Below are positions 24,452 to 31,736 of a stretch of DNA of 42,476 nucleotides, in pieces. The notes beneath the pieces were generated by a model that had not been told where the DNA came from, made no database searches, and saw nothing but the letters and a program-made list of their open reading frames with translations. Numbering within the stretch: position 1 is the stretch's first letter; each line of letters starts with the position of its first letter. Source of the DNA: a virus. Position numbers and translations under genes: made by a program. The stretch spans positions 1-42,476 of the IMG/VR virus record IMGVR_UViG_3300044701_004917. The stretch is one strand, 5' to 3'.

Positions 24452-25921
24452 ATGGCCAACACTCTGAGGATCAAGCGCCGCGCCAGCGGCTCTCCCGGCG
24501 CCCCTACCTCGCTCGCCAACGCCGAGCTCGCTTACAACGAGGTCGATGACGTCCTCTACTACGGCAAGGGCACCGCCGGCGCCGGCGGAACAGCAACCAC
24601 CATCCCTGCAATCGCAGGCGCAGGTGCCTACCTAACGCTGAGCACGGCTCAGACAGTCAGCGGAAGCAAGACCTTCACCGGGGACGTAATCGTCCCCACC
24701 CAGCTAACTGCCGACAACAGCACCAAGGCAGCCAGCACCGCCTTCGTGAAGGCGCAGAACTACCTCACCGGCAACCAAACAATCACCTTCACCGGTGATG
24801 CGACCGGCTCGGGCACGAACTCGGTTGCTCTGACCCTGGCGAACAGCGGTGTCACCGCCGGCACCTACACCAAGATCACCTTCAACGCGAAGGGTCTGGC
24901 CACCGCCGGCTCCACCCTGGCTGCCAGCGACATCCCAACGCTGACCGCCGCCAAGATCAGCGACTTCGACACCCAGGTCCGCACCAACCGCCTGGATCAG
25001 CTGGCGGCGCCAACCGCGGATGTCACGCTCAACAGCCGCAAGATCACCAACCTGGCGGACCCCGTTTCCGCCCAGGACGCCGCCACCAAGGCATACGTCG
25101 ACGCCACCAAACAGGGCCTCGACGTCAAGGACTCCTGCCGCGCCGCCACCACGGCCAACATCACGCTGAACGGCACCCAGACCGTCGACGGCATCGCACT
25201 GAGCGCTGGCGACCGTGTCCTGGTGAAGAACCAGACCACCGCCTCCGAGAACGGCCTCTACACCGTTGTCTCCGGCGGCGCCTGGACCCGCACCACCGAC
25301 GCCGATACCTCGGCCAAGGTGACCTCAGGCATGTTCACCTTCGTCGAGACCGGCACCACCAACGCCGACTCCGGCTGGGTCCTGACCACCGACGGCGCAA
25401 TCACCCTCGGCACCACCGCCCTCGCCTTCACCCAGTTCTCGGGTGCCGGCCAAATCACCGCCGGCGCAGGTCTGACCAAGACCGGCAACACCCTCGACGT
25501 CGTCACTGCGAGCGCGTCCCGCATCGTCGTCAACGCCGACTCGATTGACCTAGCCACCACTGGTGTCGGCGCCGGCACCTACAAGTCAGTCACCGTCGAC
25601 ACCTACGGCCGCATCACCGCCGGCACCAACCCCACAACCCTGTCTGGCTACGGCATCGTCGACGCCCAGCCTCTCGACGCCACGCTGACCGCCCTGGCTG
25701 GCGTCACCACGAGCGCGAACCAGCTCATCTACGCCACTGGCTCCGACGCCTTCACCACCACGAGCCTGACCGCCTTCGGCCGCAGCATCCTCGACGACGC
25801 CGACGCCTCCGCAGGCCGCACCACCCTGGGCCTGGGCACCATCGCCACCCAGAACGCCAACAACGTGGCCATCACCGGCGGAACCATCGACGGCATCGAC
25901 TTCGACGGCGGCGTCTTCTAA
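24452..25921 (+). CDS. Second long tail fibre, paralogue of the fibre at 16642
   Basis: A 489-residue protein. The N-terminal attachment module (ANTLRIKRRASGSPGAPTSLANAELAYNEVDDVLYYGK) is followed by SGSKTFTGD and AASTAFVKAQ shaft strands, then about 190 residues closely matching the fibre at 16642 (CRAATTANITLNGTQTVDG, DRVLVKNQTTASENGLY, NADSGWVLTTDGA, AGAGLTKTGNTLDV, DLATTGVGAGTYKSVTVDTY). It ends with GTIATQNANNVAITGGTIDG, a common fibre tip. The shared block indicates duplication and divergence or domain swapping within the genome. Confidence 0.85.
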   Translation: MANTLRIKRRASGSPGAPTSLANAELAYNEVDDVLYYGKGTAGAGGTATTIPAIAGAGAYLTLSTAQTVSGSKTFTGDVIVPTQLTADNSTKAASTAFVKAQNYLTGNQTITFTGDATGSGTNSVALTLANSGVTAGTYTKITFNAKGLATAGSTLAASDIPTLTAAKISDFDTQVRTNRLDQLAAPTADVTLNSRKITNLADPVSAQDAATKAYVDATKQGLDVKDSCRAATTANITLNGTQTVDGIALSAGDRVLVKNQTTASENGLYTVVSGGAWTRTTDADTSAKVTSGMFTFVETGTTNADSGWVLTTDGAITLGTTALAFTQFSGAGQITAGAGLTKTGNTLDVVTASASRIVVNADSIDLATTGVGAGTYKSVTVDTYGRITAGTNPTTLSGYGIVDAQPLDATLTALAGVTTSANQLIYATGSDAFTTTSLTAFGRSILDDADASAGRTTLGLGTIATQNANNVAITGGTIDGIDFDGGVF

Positions 25922-25969
25922 GGCGCTCCGCCGTCTGTCCAGCCTCCCTAGGCACCCGAGGACGGCCAC

Positions 25970-26152
25970 ATGGCAAACACGATCAAGCTCAAGCGCTCCG
26001 CTGTGCAAAACAAAGTCCCCACCACCGGGGACCTCCAGCTGGGCGAGCTCGCCGTAAACACGTACGACGGCCGGCTTTACGTCAAAAAAGACACCGGCGT
26101 CGCCTCTGTCGTCCAGATCGGCTACGACCTGATCGACGACGGCACCTACTGA
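25970..26152 (+). CDS. Stand-alone fibre attachment module
   Basis: A 60-residue protein that consists only of the attachment-type N-terminus found in three other genes here: ANTIKLKRSAVQNKVPTTGDLQLGELAVNTYDGRLYVKKDTG, ending VVQIGYDLIDDGTY. It may be an adaptor on the tail or a remnant of a lost fibre. Its last 7 bases overlap the end of the convergent small gene on the minus strand. No candidate late promoter is seen in the 48-base gap before it. Confidence 0.65.
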   Translation: MANTIKLKRSAVQNKVPTTGDLQLGELAVNTYDGRLYVKKDTGVASVVQIGYDLIDDGTY

Positions 26153-26292
26153 GCCCCAAACCCAGGTGGCCCAGGGTCCCGCCCTGTCGTCAGCACTTTC
26201 ACCGCCCTCGCATAGAACGGGCTGTCGGTCTTCCCTGCCTTCTCCAGGGCCTCCTTGACCTTCGCCCAGTTCTCCCGAGTGCGGTCGTCCAT
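26146..26292 (-). CDS. Small protein coupled to the endolysin (48 residues)
   Basis: On the minus strand ATG (26292-26290) overlaps the endolysin stop by one base (TGATG) and the frame ends at 26146. The product starts MDDRTRENWAKVKEALEKAGKTDS, then FYARAVKVLTTGRDPGPPG: a short charged helical protein with a proline-rich end. The coupling implies co-translation with the endolysin at a fixed ratio. It is convergent with, and overlaps by 7 bases, the + strand gene before it. Its function is unknown to me. Confidence 0.65.
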   Translation of the reverse strand: MDDRTRENWAKVKEALEKAGKTDSPFYARAVKVLTTGRDPGPPGFGAQ

Positions 26293-27431
26293 CAGTAGAT
26301 CCACTCCGCCGCGGGCCTAACCCCGGCCCCGGGAACAAAGCCCCCACCCCCACGGGTGTCCAAATGGATGAACCCCCGAGGACGGCCATCGCCGAGCCCT
26401 CCGGTCCATCGCACCCGGATCCACTGGTAGAAGCTCTCCAGGCTCCGGTCCACCGGATAGATGTCGAACGCTTCGCCCGTGGTGTGCTTCGAGCCCGGCA
26501 CCCCGCCCACCTGGGAATTGATCGGCTCCGGCCTGTAGAAGCTCGTCACCCCGAGGGGCCGCCCCCACGCCTCGCGAACCCGCTGAAACTCTGCTGCAGT
26601 TCGCAGCAATCTGCTGCACACCGATGCTCCGGGACCCGGAATGCGGCGCCGGTCCCACTGCAGGATCTCGCCCACTGACAGGTTCGGGGTCACCAGGCAG
26701 TTGAAGTCCGACCAGTCGACCTGGGGGCGCATGCTCTCCCCTGCGCCGACGACCTTCCGCCAGTGGGGTTCGTAGATGAACCACGTCCCCGCCCCAGCTG
26801 CGAGCTCGACCTTCGCGTGCCCATCCGCGGCGCACTCGCCGTATGCAAGAACTGCATAGTCCTTGCCCTTGGGCACTGCCACCTTCTGCTTCTCCCCGAG
26901 CTCGGTGGCCTGGACCGGACCTTTTTTCAGCCAGGTGGCCTGCAGCGCCTCGATCTCGAACAGCATCGGCTTCGGCGTCGCCTTCACCACGTCCGGCTGC
27001 TTGGCCTTGGGCGCGTGCTCCCCGAGGAGCTTGATCAAGGCATTCGCATACCCGGGGTCCGTGGCGTAGCCCTGCTTGACCAGCTCCTTCGCCGCGGCTT
27101 CCGGCGTCGGTGCCCGGTCCACCCCCTCGTACTGATCCCAGTCCTTGTACCAACGGGTCACGAGGTATTTGACGCAGGCCCCGAGGTCGGGAAACTCCAG
27201 GAACTCATCGGTGATGGTCACCCACTCGCCGTTGATGAACTCCCTGGTCTCGTGCCCTTTCCCCGGCCCCTTCAATCCGAAGTAGTTGTGGCCCGGAGCG
27301 TGCTTGCCAAATCCGCTCTCGAGGGCCCACTGCGCCGCCACCAGCGAGACATGCTTCGCCCCCGCATCCCGTGCCGCCTGCTCAACGCCAGCCCAGGTGT
27401 TGGGGTACGTCTTCGCCTTCGAGCCGGCCAT
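26292..27431 (-). CDS. Two-domain endolysin: glucosaminidase plus M15-type peptidase
   Basis: About 379 residues from ATG 27431 (a TTG two codons upstream is possible). Residues about 10-130 hold a lysozyme-like/glucosaminidase domain: AAQWALESGFGKHAPGHNYFGLKG with a probable catalytic Glu38. Then comes a linker domain, and near the C-terminus an M15-type Zn peptidase: TSFYRPEPINSQVGGVPGSKHTTGEAFDIYPVD and FIHLDTRGGG, giving the His...Asp...His zinc set. It would cut both glycan strands and cross-links to release virions. No signal peptide is seen, so it needs the holin. It is transcribed against the late fibre genes, away from attP. Confidence 0.88.
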   Translation of the reverse strand: MAGSKAKTYPNTWAGVEQAARDAGAKHVSLVAAQWALESGFGKHAPGHNYFGLKGPGKGHETREFINGEWVTITDEFLEFPDLGACVKYLVTRWYKDWDQYEGVDRAPTPEAAAKELVKQGYATDPGYANALIKLLGEHAPKAKQPDVVKATPKPMLFEIEALQATWLKKGPVQATELGEKQKVAVPKGKDYAVLAYGECAADGHAKVELAAGAGTWFIYEPHWRKVVGAGESMRPQVDWSDFNCLVTPNLSVGEILQWDRRRIPGPGASVCSRLLRTAAEFQRVREAWGRPLGVTSFYRPEPINSQVGGVPGSKHTTGEAFDIYPVDRSLESFYQWIRVRWTGGLGDGRPRGFIHLDTRGGGGFVPGAGVRPAAEWIY

Positions 27432-27458
27432 GCGCAAACCGCGTATGAACCAGGCTAC

Positions 27459-27476
27459 TAAGCCAGACTTAAGCCA
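27459..27476 (+). repeat. attP left arm-type repeats
   Basis: TAAGCCA occurs at 27459-27465 and 27470-27476, 11 bases apart. The same pair, in the same orientation and with the same 11-base spacing, lies at 27689 and 27700 on the other side of the tRNA fragment. Such paired direct repeats are typical arm-type sites for the N-terminal domain of phage tyrosine integrases. Confidence 0.72.
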
Positions 27477-27535
27477 AACTTCTTTGCCCTTCAGTCACAA
27501 ACCCTGTGTTCGCAAGGCGCCTCAGCGGAGCCTTT

Positions 27536-27582
27536 GCACTTTGGGGTAGTGGGGGTCGTGGGTTCAAATCCCGCCGCTCCGA
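27536..27582 (+). other. attP core: 3' half of tRNA-Pro(GGG)
   Basis: The sequence folds as the 3' part of a tRNA: anticodon-stem CACT/AGTG around loop TTGGGGT (anticodon GGG at 27543-27545), T-stem GTGGG/CCCGC around TTCAAAT (27558-27574), acceptor strand CGCTCCG (27575-27581) and discriminator A. The 5' acceptor strand, D-arm and CCA are absent, so it is not a working tRNA. Phages that integrate into tRNA genes carry exactly such a 3' copy so that the gene is restored. The integrase gene follows at 27711. The crossover presumably lies within 27541-27582. Confidence 0.85.
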
Positions 27583-27612
27583 TTCAGTTCCACCGGTAAA
27601 ACCCAGTCCCTG

Positions 27613-27643
27613 AGCCGCTTCTCCCCCGAGAGCGGCTTTTTTG
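27613..27643 (+). terminator. Rho-independent terminator after the tRNA fragment
   Basis: AGCCGCT (27613-27619) pairs with AGCGGCT (27631-27637), with extra CTC/GAG pairing in the loop, followed by a run of six T. It may be copied from the host, where it would end the tRNA transcript after integration, and it also shields the integrase gene from upstream transcription. Confidence 0.85.
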
Positions 27644-27688
27644 TTTCTGGGCACCTGGGCCTAAACGGACCTACGTTGGCGGCGGTTT

Positions 27689-27706
27689 TAAGCCAGAGCT
27701 AAGCCA
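27689..27706 (+). repeat. attP right arm-type repeats
   Basis: TAAGCCA at 27689-27695 and 27700-27706, the second pair of the arm sites, ending 4 bases before the integrase start codon. Integrase bound here could repress its own gene. Confidence 0.7.
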
Positions 27707-27710
27707 AGCC

Positions 27711-28745
27711 ATGCCCGAGCTCGAAGCGGCCAACGCCCGCCTCAAGGCAGGGAAGCTCCGGTGCTCCATCCAACTGCGCGGCCGGGTCTACACGCTTGTG
27801 GCGACCCTTCCCACACGGGAGGGCACCGGGCGGAAACAGCAGCGCATCCCCTTACCCGAGGCCGACCTTTTTGAGGCCGAACGCCGCGCCGTGGTTCTTG
27901 GCGAGCAGCTCCGCACAGACACATTCACCTGGGAAGCCTGGGACACCCCCCAGAGCCCTGAGGCGATCACCGTGGCCGACTTCGTCAAAGCCGCCCAGGC
28001 CCTCCACGCCTCCAAGTACCGCAAGGACCCCGAGCGCGGCAACAACGCTTGGTCCAAGAAATGGGCTCCCGCCCTTCGCAAGCTCCCGCCCTCGGGGGCC
28101 ATCACCGAGGCCAGCCTGCTCCGGGTCATCCGCACAATGCCCGCCGGCAGCGCCTCTCGCCGGGACCAGGGCAACCTCCTCACCCAGGTGGCCAAGTCCC
28201 TGGGCCTAGACACCAGCGCCCTCCTCGAAGCCTGCCGCGGCTACGGCGTCGACAAGCTCACCGAGCGCGACATCCCCACCGACGAGGCCATCGAAGCTGC
28301 CATCAAGCGCATCCCGCTGCCCCACTGGCGCTGGACCTTCGGCATGTGCGCGGCATATGGGCTGCGCCCCCACGAGTGCGCTGAGCTGACCTGGCTCGAG
28401 GACGACTGGATCGAGGTCCACGACAAGACGAAAACCGGCGCTCGCCGCGTCACCCCATGTCCCAGCGCCTGGATCAAGCGTTTTGATCTGCGTGACCTCC
28501 CGCGCCCCACGCAAAGCGCCCGCACCCTGACCAAGGTCTTCAACGACGCCCTGGACCGGGCCCAGGTGACCATCAAGCCCTACAACCTCCGCCACGCCTA
28601 CGCCCTGCGCCTGCTGTCCAAAGGCGTCTCCGCCGACCTCGGTGCCCGCCTGATGGGCCACAGCCTCCAGGTCCACCAGTCCACCTACCAGCGATGGATC
28701 GAGGGCGACCGGATTCAGAAAGCGATGCGCGGCATTTCGCTTTAG
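27711..28745 (+). CDS. int: Tyrosine recombinase (integrase)
   Basis: A 344-residue protein from ATG 27711. It has an N-terminal arm-binding part, a core-binding helix domain (about residues 85-180) and a catalytic domain with GLRPHE (Arg219), a TKTGARR lysine region, YNLRHAYALRL, LMGHS and the nucleophile in STYQRW (Tyr326). The first histidine of the usual HxxR motif is Tyr here. It inserts the phage at the 3' end of a host tRNA-Pro gene, as judged from the adjacent attP. Arm-type repeats end just before its start, suggesting autoregulation. The next gene encodes an excisionase-like protein. Confidence 0.92.
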   Translation: MPELEAANARLKAGKLRCSIQLRGRVYTLVATLPTREGTGRKQQRIPLPEADLFEAERRAVVLGEQLRTDTFTWEAWDTPQSPEAITVADFVKAAQALHASKYRKDPERGNNAWSKKWAPALRKLPPSGAITEASLLRVIRTMPAGSASRRDQGNLLTQVAKSLGLDTSALLEACRGYGVDKLTERDIPTDEAIEAAIKRIPLPHWRWTFGMCAAYGLRPHECAELTWLEDDWIEVHDKTKTGARRVTPCPSAWIKRFDLRDLPRPTQSARTLTKVFNDALDRAQVTIKPYNLRHAYALRLLSKGVSADLGARLMGHSLQVHQSTYQRWIEGDRIQKAMRGISL

Positions 28746-28761
28746 GTCGCGCTATGGTCTA

Positions 28762-28779
28762 TCCAGATCCGGTTAGACC
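28762..28779 (+). promoter_or_regulatory. Box TCCARATCYGGTTRAC-like, copy 1
   Basis: TCCAGATCCGGTTAGACC lies just before the GTG start of the excisionase-like gene. Closely similar sequences occur at 36981 and 41649, each at a gene junction. It could be an operator; it has no clear -10 partner here. Confidence 0.32.
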
Positions 28780-28782
28780 TGC

Positions 28783-29058
28783 GTGGACGAGATCCTCAAC
28801 CGCCTAGATGCCCTCGAGCGCACCCTCGTGGCCCTGATCGAAAGCAAGCAGACCCCAGCCAGCAACGACTGGGTCGACTCCAAGGAGTTCTGCCGCCTTG
28901 TCGGCCTCAGGGACACCAAAGCCCTGGTGTACCAGATGTCCAAAGGCATCATCCACGGCCCCGCCATCCGCAACATCGGTACCGCCAAGCGGCCGCGCTA
29001 CCGCTTCCACCGCGTGAAAGCTGTCAACCAGTTTCTGAATAGGACAGTCAGCGTCTGA
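28783..29058 (+). CDS. Excisionase-like / helix-turn-helix DNA-binding protein
   Basis: A 91-residue protein from GTG 28783. The N-terminal short coiled coil (DEILNRLDALERTLVALIESK) precedes a winged-helix-type segment, WVDSKEFCRLVGLRDTKALVYQMSKG, then RPRYRFHRVKAVNQFLNR, the layout of small phage DNA-binding proteins with an excisionase-like fold. Its position directly after the integrase suggests control of excision direction. The 3' end overlaps the convergent gene on the minus strand by 11 bases. A transcriptional regulator is the main alternative. Confidence 0.66.
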   Translation: MDEILNRLDALERTLVALIESKQTPASNDWVDSKEFCRLVGLRDTKALVYQMSKGIIHGPAIRNIGTAKRPRYRFHRVKAVNQFLNRTVSV

Positions 29059-29266
29059 CGGTTTTCCAGTAGCGATCCTCTGCTTTGGCCTCCCAGGCTC
29101 GGTGCTGAGCGATCCGCGCCGAAGCCCGAGCATGCTTCTTACGCAGGTTCCAGTCCCCAAAGAACTCAGCGTCAGCGACGAGACGCTGGAGCAACCCATT
29201 CGGCAGCTTGCGCGCCACCTTCTCCAAGCGGTGCAGCAAAGCGGTCCTGGCTTCGAGCTCGGTCAA
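29048..29266 (-). CDS. Small basic helical protein of unknown function
   Basis: A 72-residue protein on the minus strand. TTG 29266 overlaps the upstream stop (TTGA). The sequence is helical and basic: TELEARTALLHRLEKVARKLPNGLLQRLVADAEFF, then GDWNLRKKHARASARIAQHRAWEAKAEDRYWK. It is the last gene of the leftward polymerase transcription unit and may bind DNA or a replication protein. I know no function. Confidence 0.62.
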   Translation of the reverse strand: MTELEARTALLHRLEKVARKLPNGLLQRLVADAEFFGDWNLRKKHARASARIAQHRAWEAKAEDRYWKTVRR

Positions 29267-29520
29267 CCGCCCACCGAGAACAACAGCTCGACGTAGCGCC
29301 GCCCATCGATTTGCATCCCGCGCCCATCACCAATCACGAGGCCGTCAAAGTGCTGCTCCAACCTTTCGGAGAGCACATCCATGACGGCCATCGCTTCCAC
29401 AACCGGGTCCACGCTGAGGGATGCCTCGATGGCATCGATGATCTCCTCCATCAACACGCAGTAGAAGGAGCGATCAAGGGGCGCGCATTGTGGGGCCATG
29501 GGAGCAGCGCCACTAAACAA
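29263..29520 (-). CDS. Small acidic protein of unknown function
   Basis: An 85-residue protein downstream of the DNA polymerase (15-base gap), coupled to the next gene by TTGA. Residues from MEEIIDAIEASLSVDPVVEAMAVMDVLSERLEQHFDGLVIGDG to RYVELLFSVGG form an acidic helical body. The first 23 residues look less ordered, so a downstream start such as the internal Met at residue 24 is possible. No domain is recognised. Confidence 0.55.
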   Translation of the reverse strand: MFSGAAPMAPQCAPLDRSFYCVLMEEIIDAIEASLSVDPVVEAMAVMDVLSERLEQHFDGLVIGDGRGMQIDGRRYVELLFSVGG

Positions 29521-29535
29521 GGCTACGGATGCTCG

Positions 29536-31485
29536 CTATTTCGCATCCGCCCAGGTTTTGCCCCATGACACCTCGGCAACGATGGGCACATGCGTGCAAA
29601 CCTCCGAGCCCGCCAGCTCCATTGACTCTTTCAGCACACCAGCCCAGTGCTCGGCACGGTCCTCGCGCACTTCGAGCACGATTTCATCGTGGACCATGGC
29701 GATGAGCTTGGCCTCACCCACCGGGGCTTGGACAACGTGGGGCCAGAGCTTGTCAATCGCGAGCTTGGCGATGTCGCCCGCGGTGCCCTGAACCTGGGTA
29801 TTGATCCGGGTCGTGTACTTGTCGTTGAAGCCAACGAGCATGCGCCGGCGGCCAATAGCGGTCTGAACCGCCTTGGTGGTCTTGGTCCCTTCGCGCTGCT
29901 GCCAGGCATAGAGCGTCGGATACGCAGCCCTGAAGCCCTCGACGATCTCGCGGGCTTCGTCCAGCTCCATGTCGAGGCCGTACTGCGAGACCGCCTGCTT
30001 CTGCAACGTGGCCGGCCCTGCGCCATACAGCAACCCGAAATTGGCCACCTTCGCTGAGGTTCTGGCCTCCTTGGTGACGTCCTCGAGGGCGACACCGGTC
30101 ATCAACGCCGCAGTCTCAGTGTGCAGATCGCGCCCGGCCCGATACGCCTCCCGCATCTTTTCTTCCCCCGAGAGCTCTGCAGCCACACGCAGCTCGATCT
30201 GCGAAAAGTCCGCCACCACGAGGACGTAGCCCGGCTCGGCAACGAATTTGCTGCGGAAATCCTTGCTTCGATTGACCTGCTGAAGGTTGGGCGAGGCCGC
30301 GCTCAGACGGCCCGTCTCGGTGCCCATCTGCCTGTAGTTGCAATGGATCCGGCCATCCGGCCCGATGGACTCCAGGAGCTTTTCAATGTTCGAGACCTTG
30401 GTGACCGCGGTCTTCCAATTCATGTACTGATCAATCAGCTCGTAGTCCTTGCGCAGGAACGCCAACAGGTTCTGATCCAGGCTCGGGGCGCCCTTCTCGT
30501 CGGGAGGCAGCATGATCCCGGCCTGCTCAAAACGCAGTGCCATCTGCTGTGTCGACCGCGGGTTGAAGCCCTTCAACAGCTTTGTCCCCTTGCGGATGGA
30601 ACCTGAATCCTTCTCGCGGGTATTGATGCTGTCGTCCTTATCCCGCGGCAGCCACGAGTGCGGATCGTTCGGCCGGTTCGCTCGGATCTCCTTGTCCAGA
30701 TGCTCCAGAAACAAGGTCTTCAGACCCTCGGCCTCCTGGGTCAGCGACAGCCGCAGTTCCTCTGCCCCAGGTTTGTCGAAGCCAAACCCATGCCACTGCA
30801 TGGTGGCAATAGGACGGAGCACCCGCATCTCCAGCAAGAACAGATCCCAGAGGGTGTAGTCCCCGCGGACATGTTGTCCCTGCAACGTCTCGGTCAGTTC
30901 CTCCGCCAGAAAGGGCAGACAGATCACATCGCGTGCCGCGTACTCGACCATCTCACGAGTGATCTCTCCGCCCCAATCCGCCTTCTGTAACTCCTTGGGA
31001 AGCTCCAGCTTGAGAACCCGCAGCACCAAAGCCCCGAGGTCGTTTTTATGACTGGTGCCGTTATTGACGATCTTGGCCGCCACCATTGTGTCGAACAGAC
31101 CTCCCCCGAGGATGATGCCTTCCCCCCTCAGGAAATTGAGATCGAATGGTGCATTCTGAAGAACCTTCGTCTTCCTGCTCTGCAACAGAATCCGTAATTC
31201 CGCCAGTCCAGGTGAATCCCAGGGCACGAAGCGCTCGCCTTCGGCACGCCACCCATCCAGGTCAACAATCAGTGCGAAATCTTTAGTTCCGACCTGGATC
31301 AGGCGAACCTGATTCACCAACGGATCGAGGCCGGTGGTCTCTGTGTCGACCGCGAGAACGCCCTCAACACTTGCGAGTTCAGCGATCCGACGCTTCATCA
31401 GGCCGACCTGATGGGGCCCCTGAACGAAGTCGAAATCCAAACGGGTCAGTGCCTCGACCCTTTCCTGCGTTTTTAGCGATGGCAT
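29536..31485 (-). CDS. Family A DNA polymerase with 3'-5' exonuclease
   Basis: A 649-residue phage-type polymerase. The exonuclease domain comes first: VLAVDTETTGLDP (Exo I, about residue 45), LQNAPFDLNFL (Exo II) and YAARDVICLPFL (Exo III), so proofreading should be active. The polymerase motifs are VVADFSQIELRVAAEL (motif A, about residue 423), AKVANFGLLYGAG (motif B, about residue 477) and AMVHDEI (motif C, about residue 597). There is no 5'-nuclease domain, as in T7-like enzymes. The start ATG (31485-31483) overlaps head to head with a + strand ATG at 31479. It works with the primase-helicase at 35476. Confidence 0.95.
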   Translation of the reverse strand: MPSLKTQERVEALTRLDFDFVQGPHQVGLMKRRIAELASVEGVLAVDTETTGLDPLVNQVRLIQVGTKDFALIVDLDGWRAEGERFVPWDSPGLAELRILLQSRKTKVLQNAPFDLNFLRGEGIILGGGLFDTMVAAKIVNNGTSHKNDLGALVLRVLKLELPKELQKADWGGEITREMVEYAARDVICLPFLAEELTETLQGQHVRGDYTLWDLFLLEMRVLRPIATMQWHGFGFDKPGAEELRLSLTQEAEGLKTLFLEHLDKEIRANRPNDPHSWLPRDKDDSINTREKDSGSIRKGTKLLKGFNPRSTQQMALRFEQAGIMLPPDEKGAPSLDQNLLAFLRKDYELIDQYMNWKTAVTKVSNIEKLLESIGPDGRIHCNYRQMGTETGRLSAASPNLQQVNRSKDFRSKFVAEPGYVLVVADFSQIELRVAAELSGEEKMREAYRAGRDLHTETAALMTGVALEDVTKEARTSAKVANFGLLYGAGPATLQKQAVSQYGLDMELDEAREIVEGFRAAYPTLYAWQQREGTKTTKAVQTAIGRRRMLVGFNDKYTTRINTQVQGTAGDIAKLAIDKLWPHVVQAPVGEAKLIAMVHDEIVLEVREDRAEHWAGVLKESMELAGSEVCTHVPIVAEVSWGKTWADAK

Positions 31486-31736
31486 CGTGGTTTAACGGCG
31501 TTTTGTGGATGGACCACCTCTCGCTGAAATTTGCGGAGCAATCCGCGCTGCGCATGGTGGATAGCTGCACCGACCTCGAGCAGCTCAAGGCTCTGACCCG
31601 CAGCCTGGTCAGCGGACATTTCGAGGCCAAAGCCCTGATCTGCCTGCTGATGGAGCAACAGCTCGCGGCAATGACCCGAGATCGGTGTGAAGGGTGCCCG
31701 TCCGTTTTCGGAATTGATCAGGCGCCAGCAAGCTGA
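31479..31736 (+). CDS. Small helical protein, divergent from the polymerase
   Basis: An 85-residue protein from ATG 31479, on the strand opposite its neighbours. It is helical: SLKFAEQSALRMVDSCTDLEQLKALTRSLVSGHFEAKALICLLMEQQLAAM, then a tail with two Cys (RCEGCPS). The start codon lies inside the beginning of the polymerase gene on the other strand (7 bases shared), and the end overlaps the 3' end of the KilA-N gene by 19 bases. It fills an otherwise empty 230-base gap. Its function is unknown; regulation in trans or by antisense RNA is possible. Confidence 0.58.
   Translation: MASWFNGVLWMDHLSLKFAEQSALRMVDSCTDLEQLKALTRSLVSGHFEAKALICLLMEQQLAAMTRDRCEGCPSVFGIDQAPAS

Noticed and set aside
25922-25969. 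Late promoter before the gene at 25970
   Set aside because: No SATARCYTG-like sequence is present in this gap, so none is claimed.
12134-26152. Diversity-generating retroelement acting on the fibres
   Set aside because: No reverse transcriptase gene or template/variable repeat pair was seen in the window.
27531-27582. Complete tRNA gene
   Set aside because: Only the 3' half folds; the 5' acceptor strand and D-arm are missing. CGGAGC at 27535 is too close to act as the 5' end.
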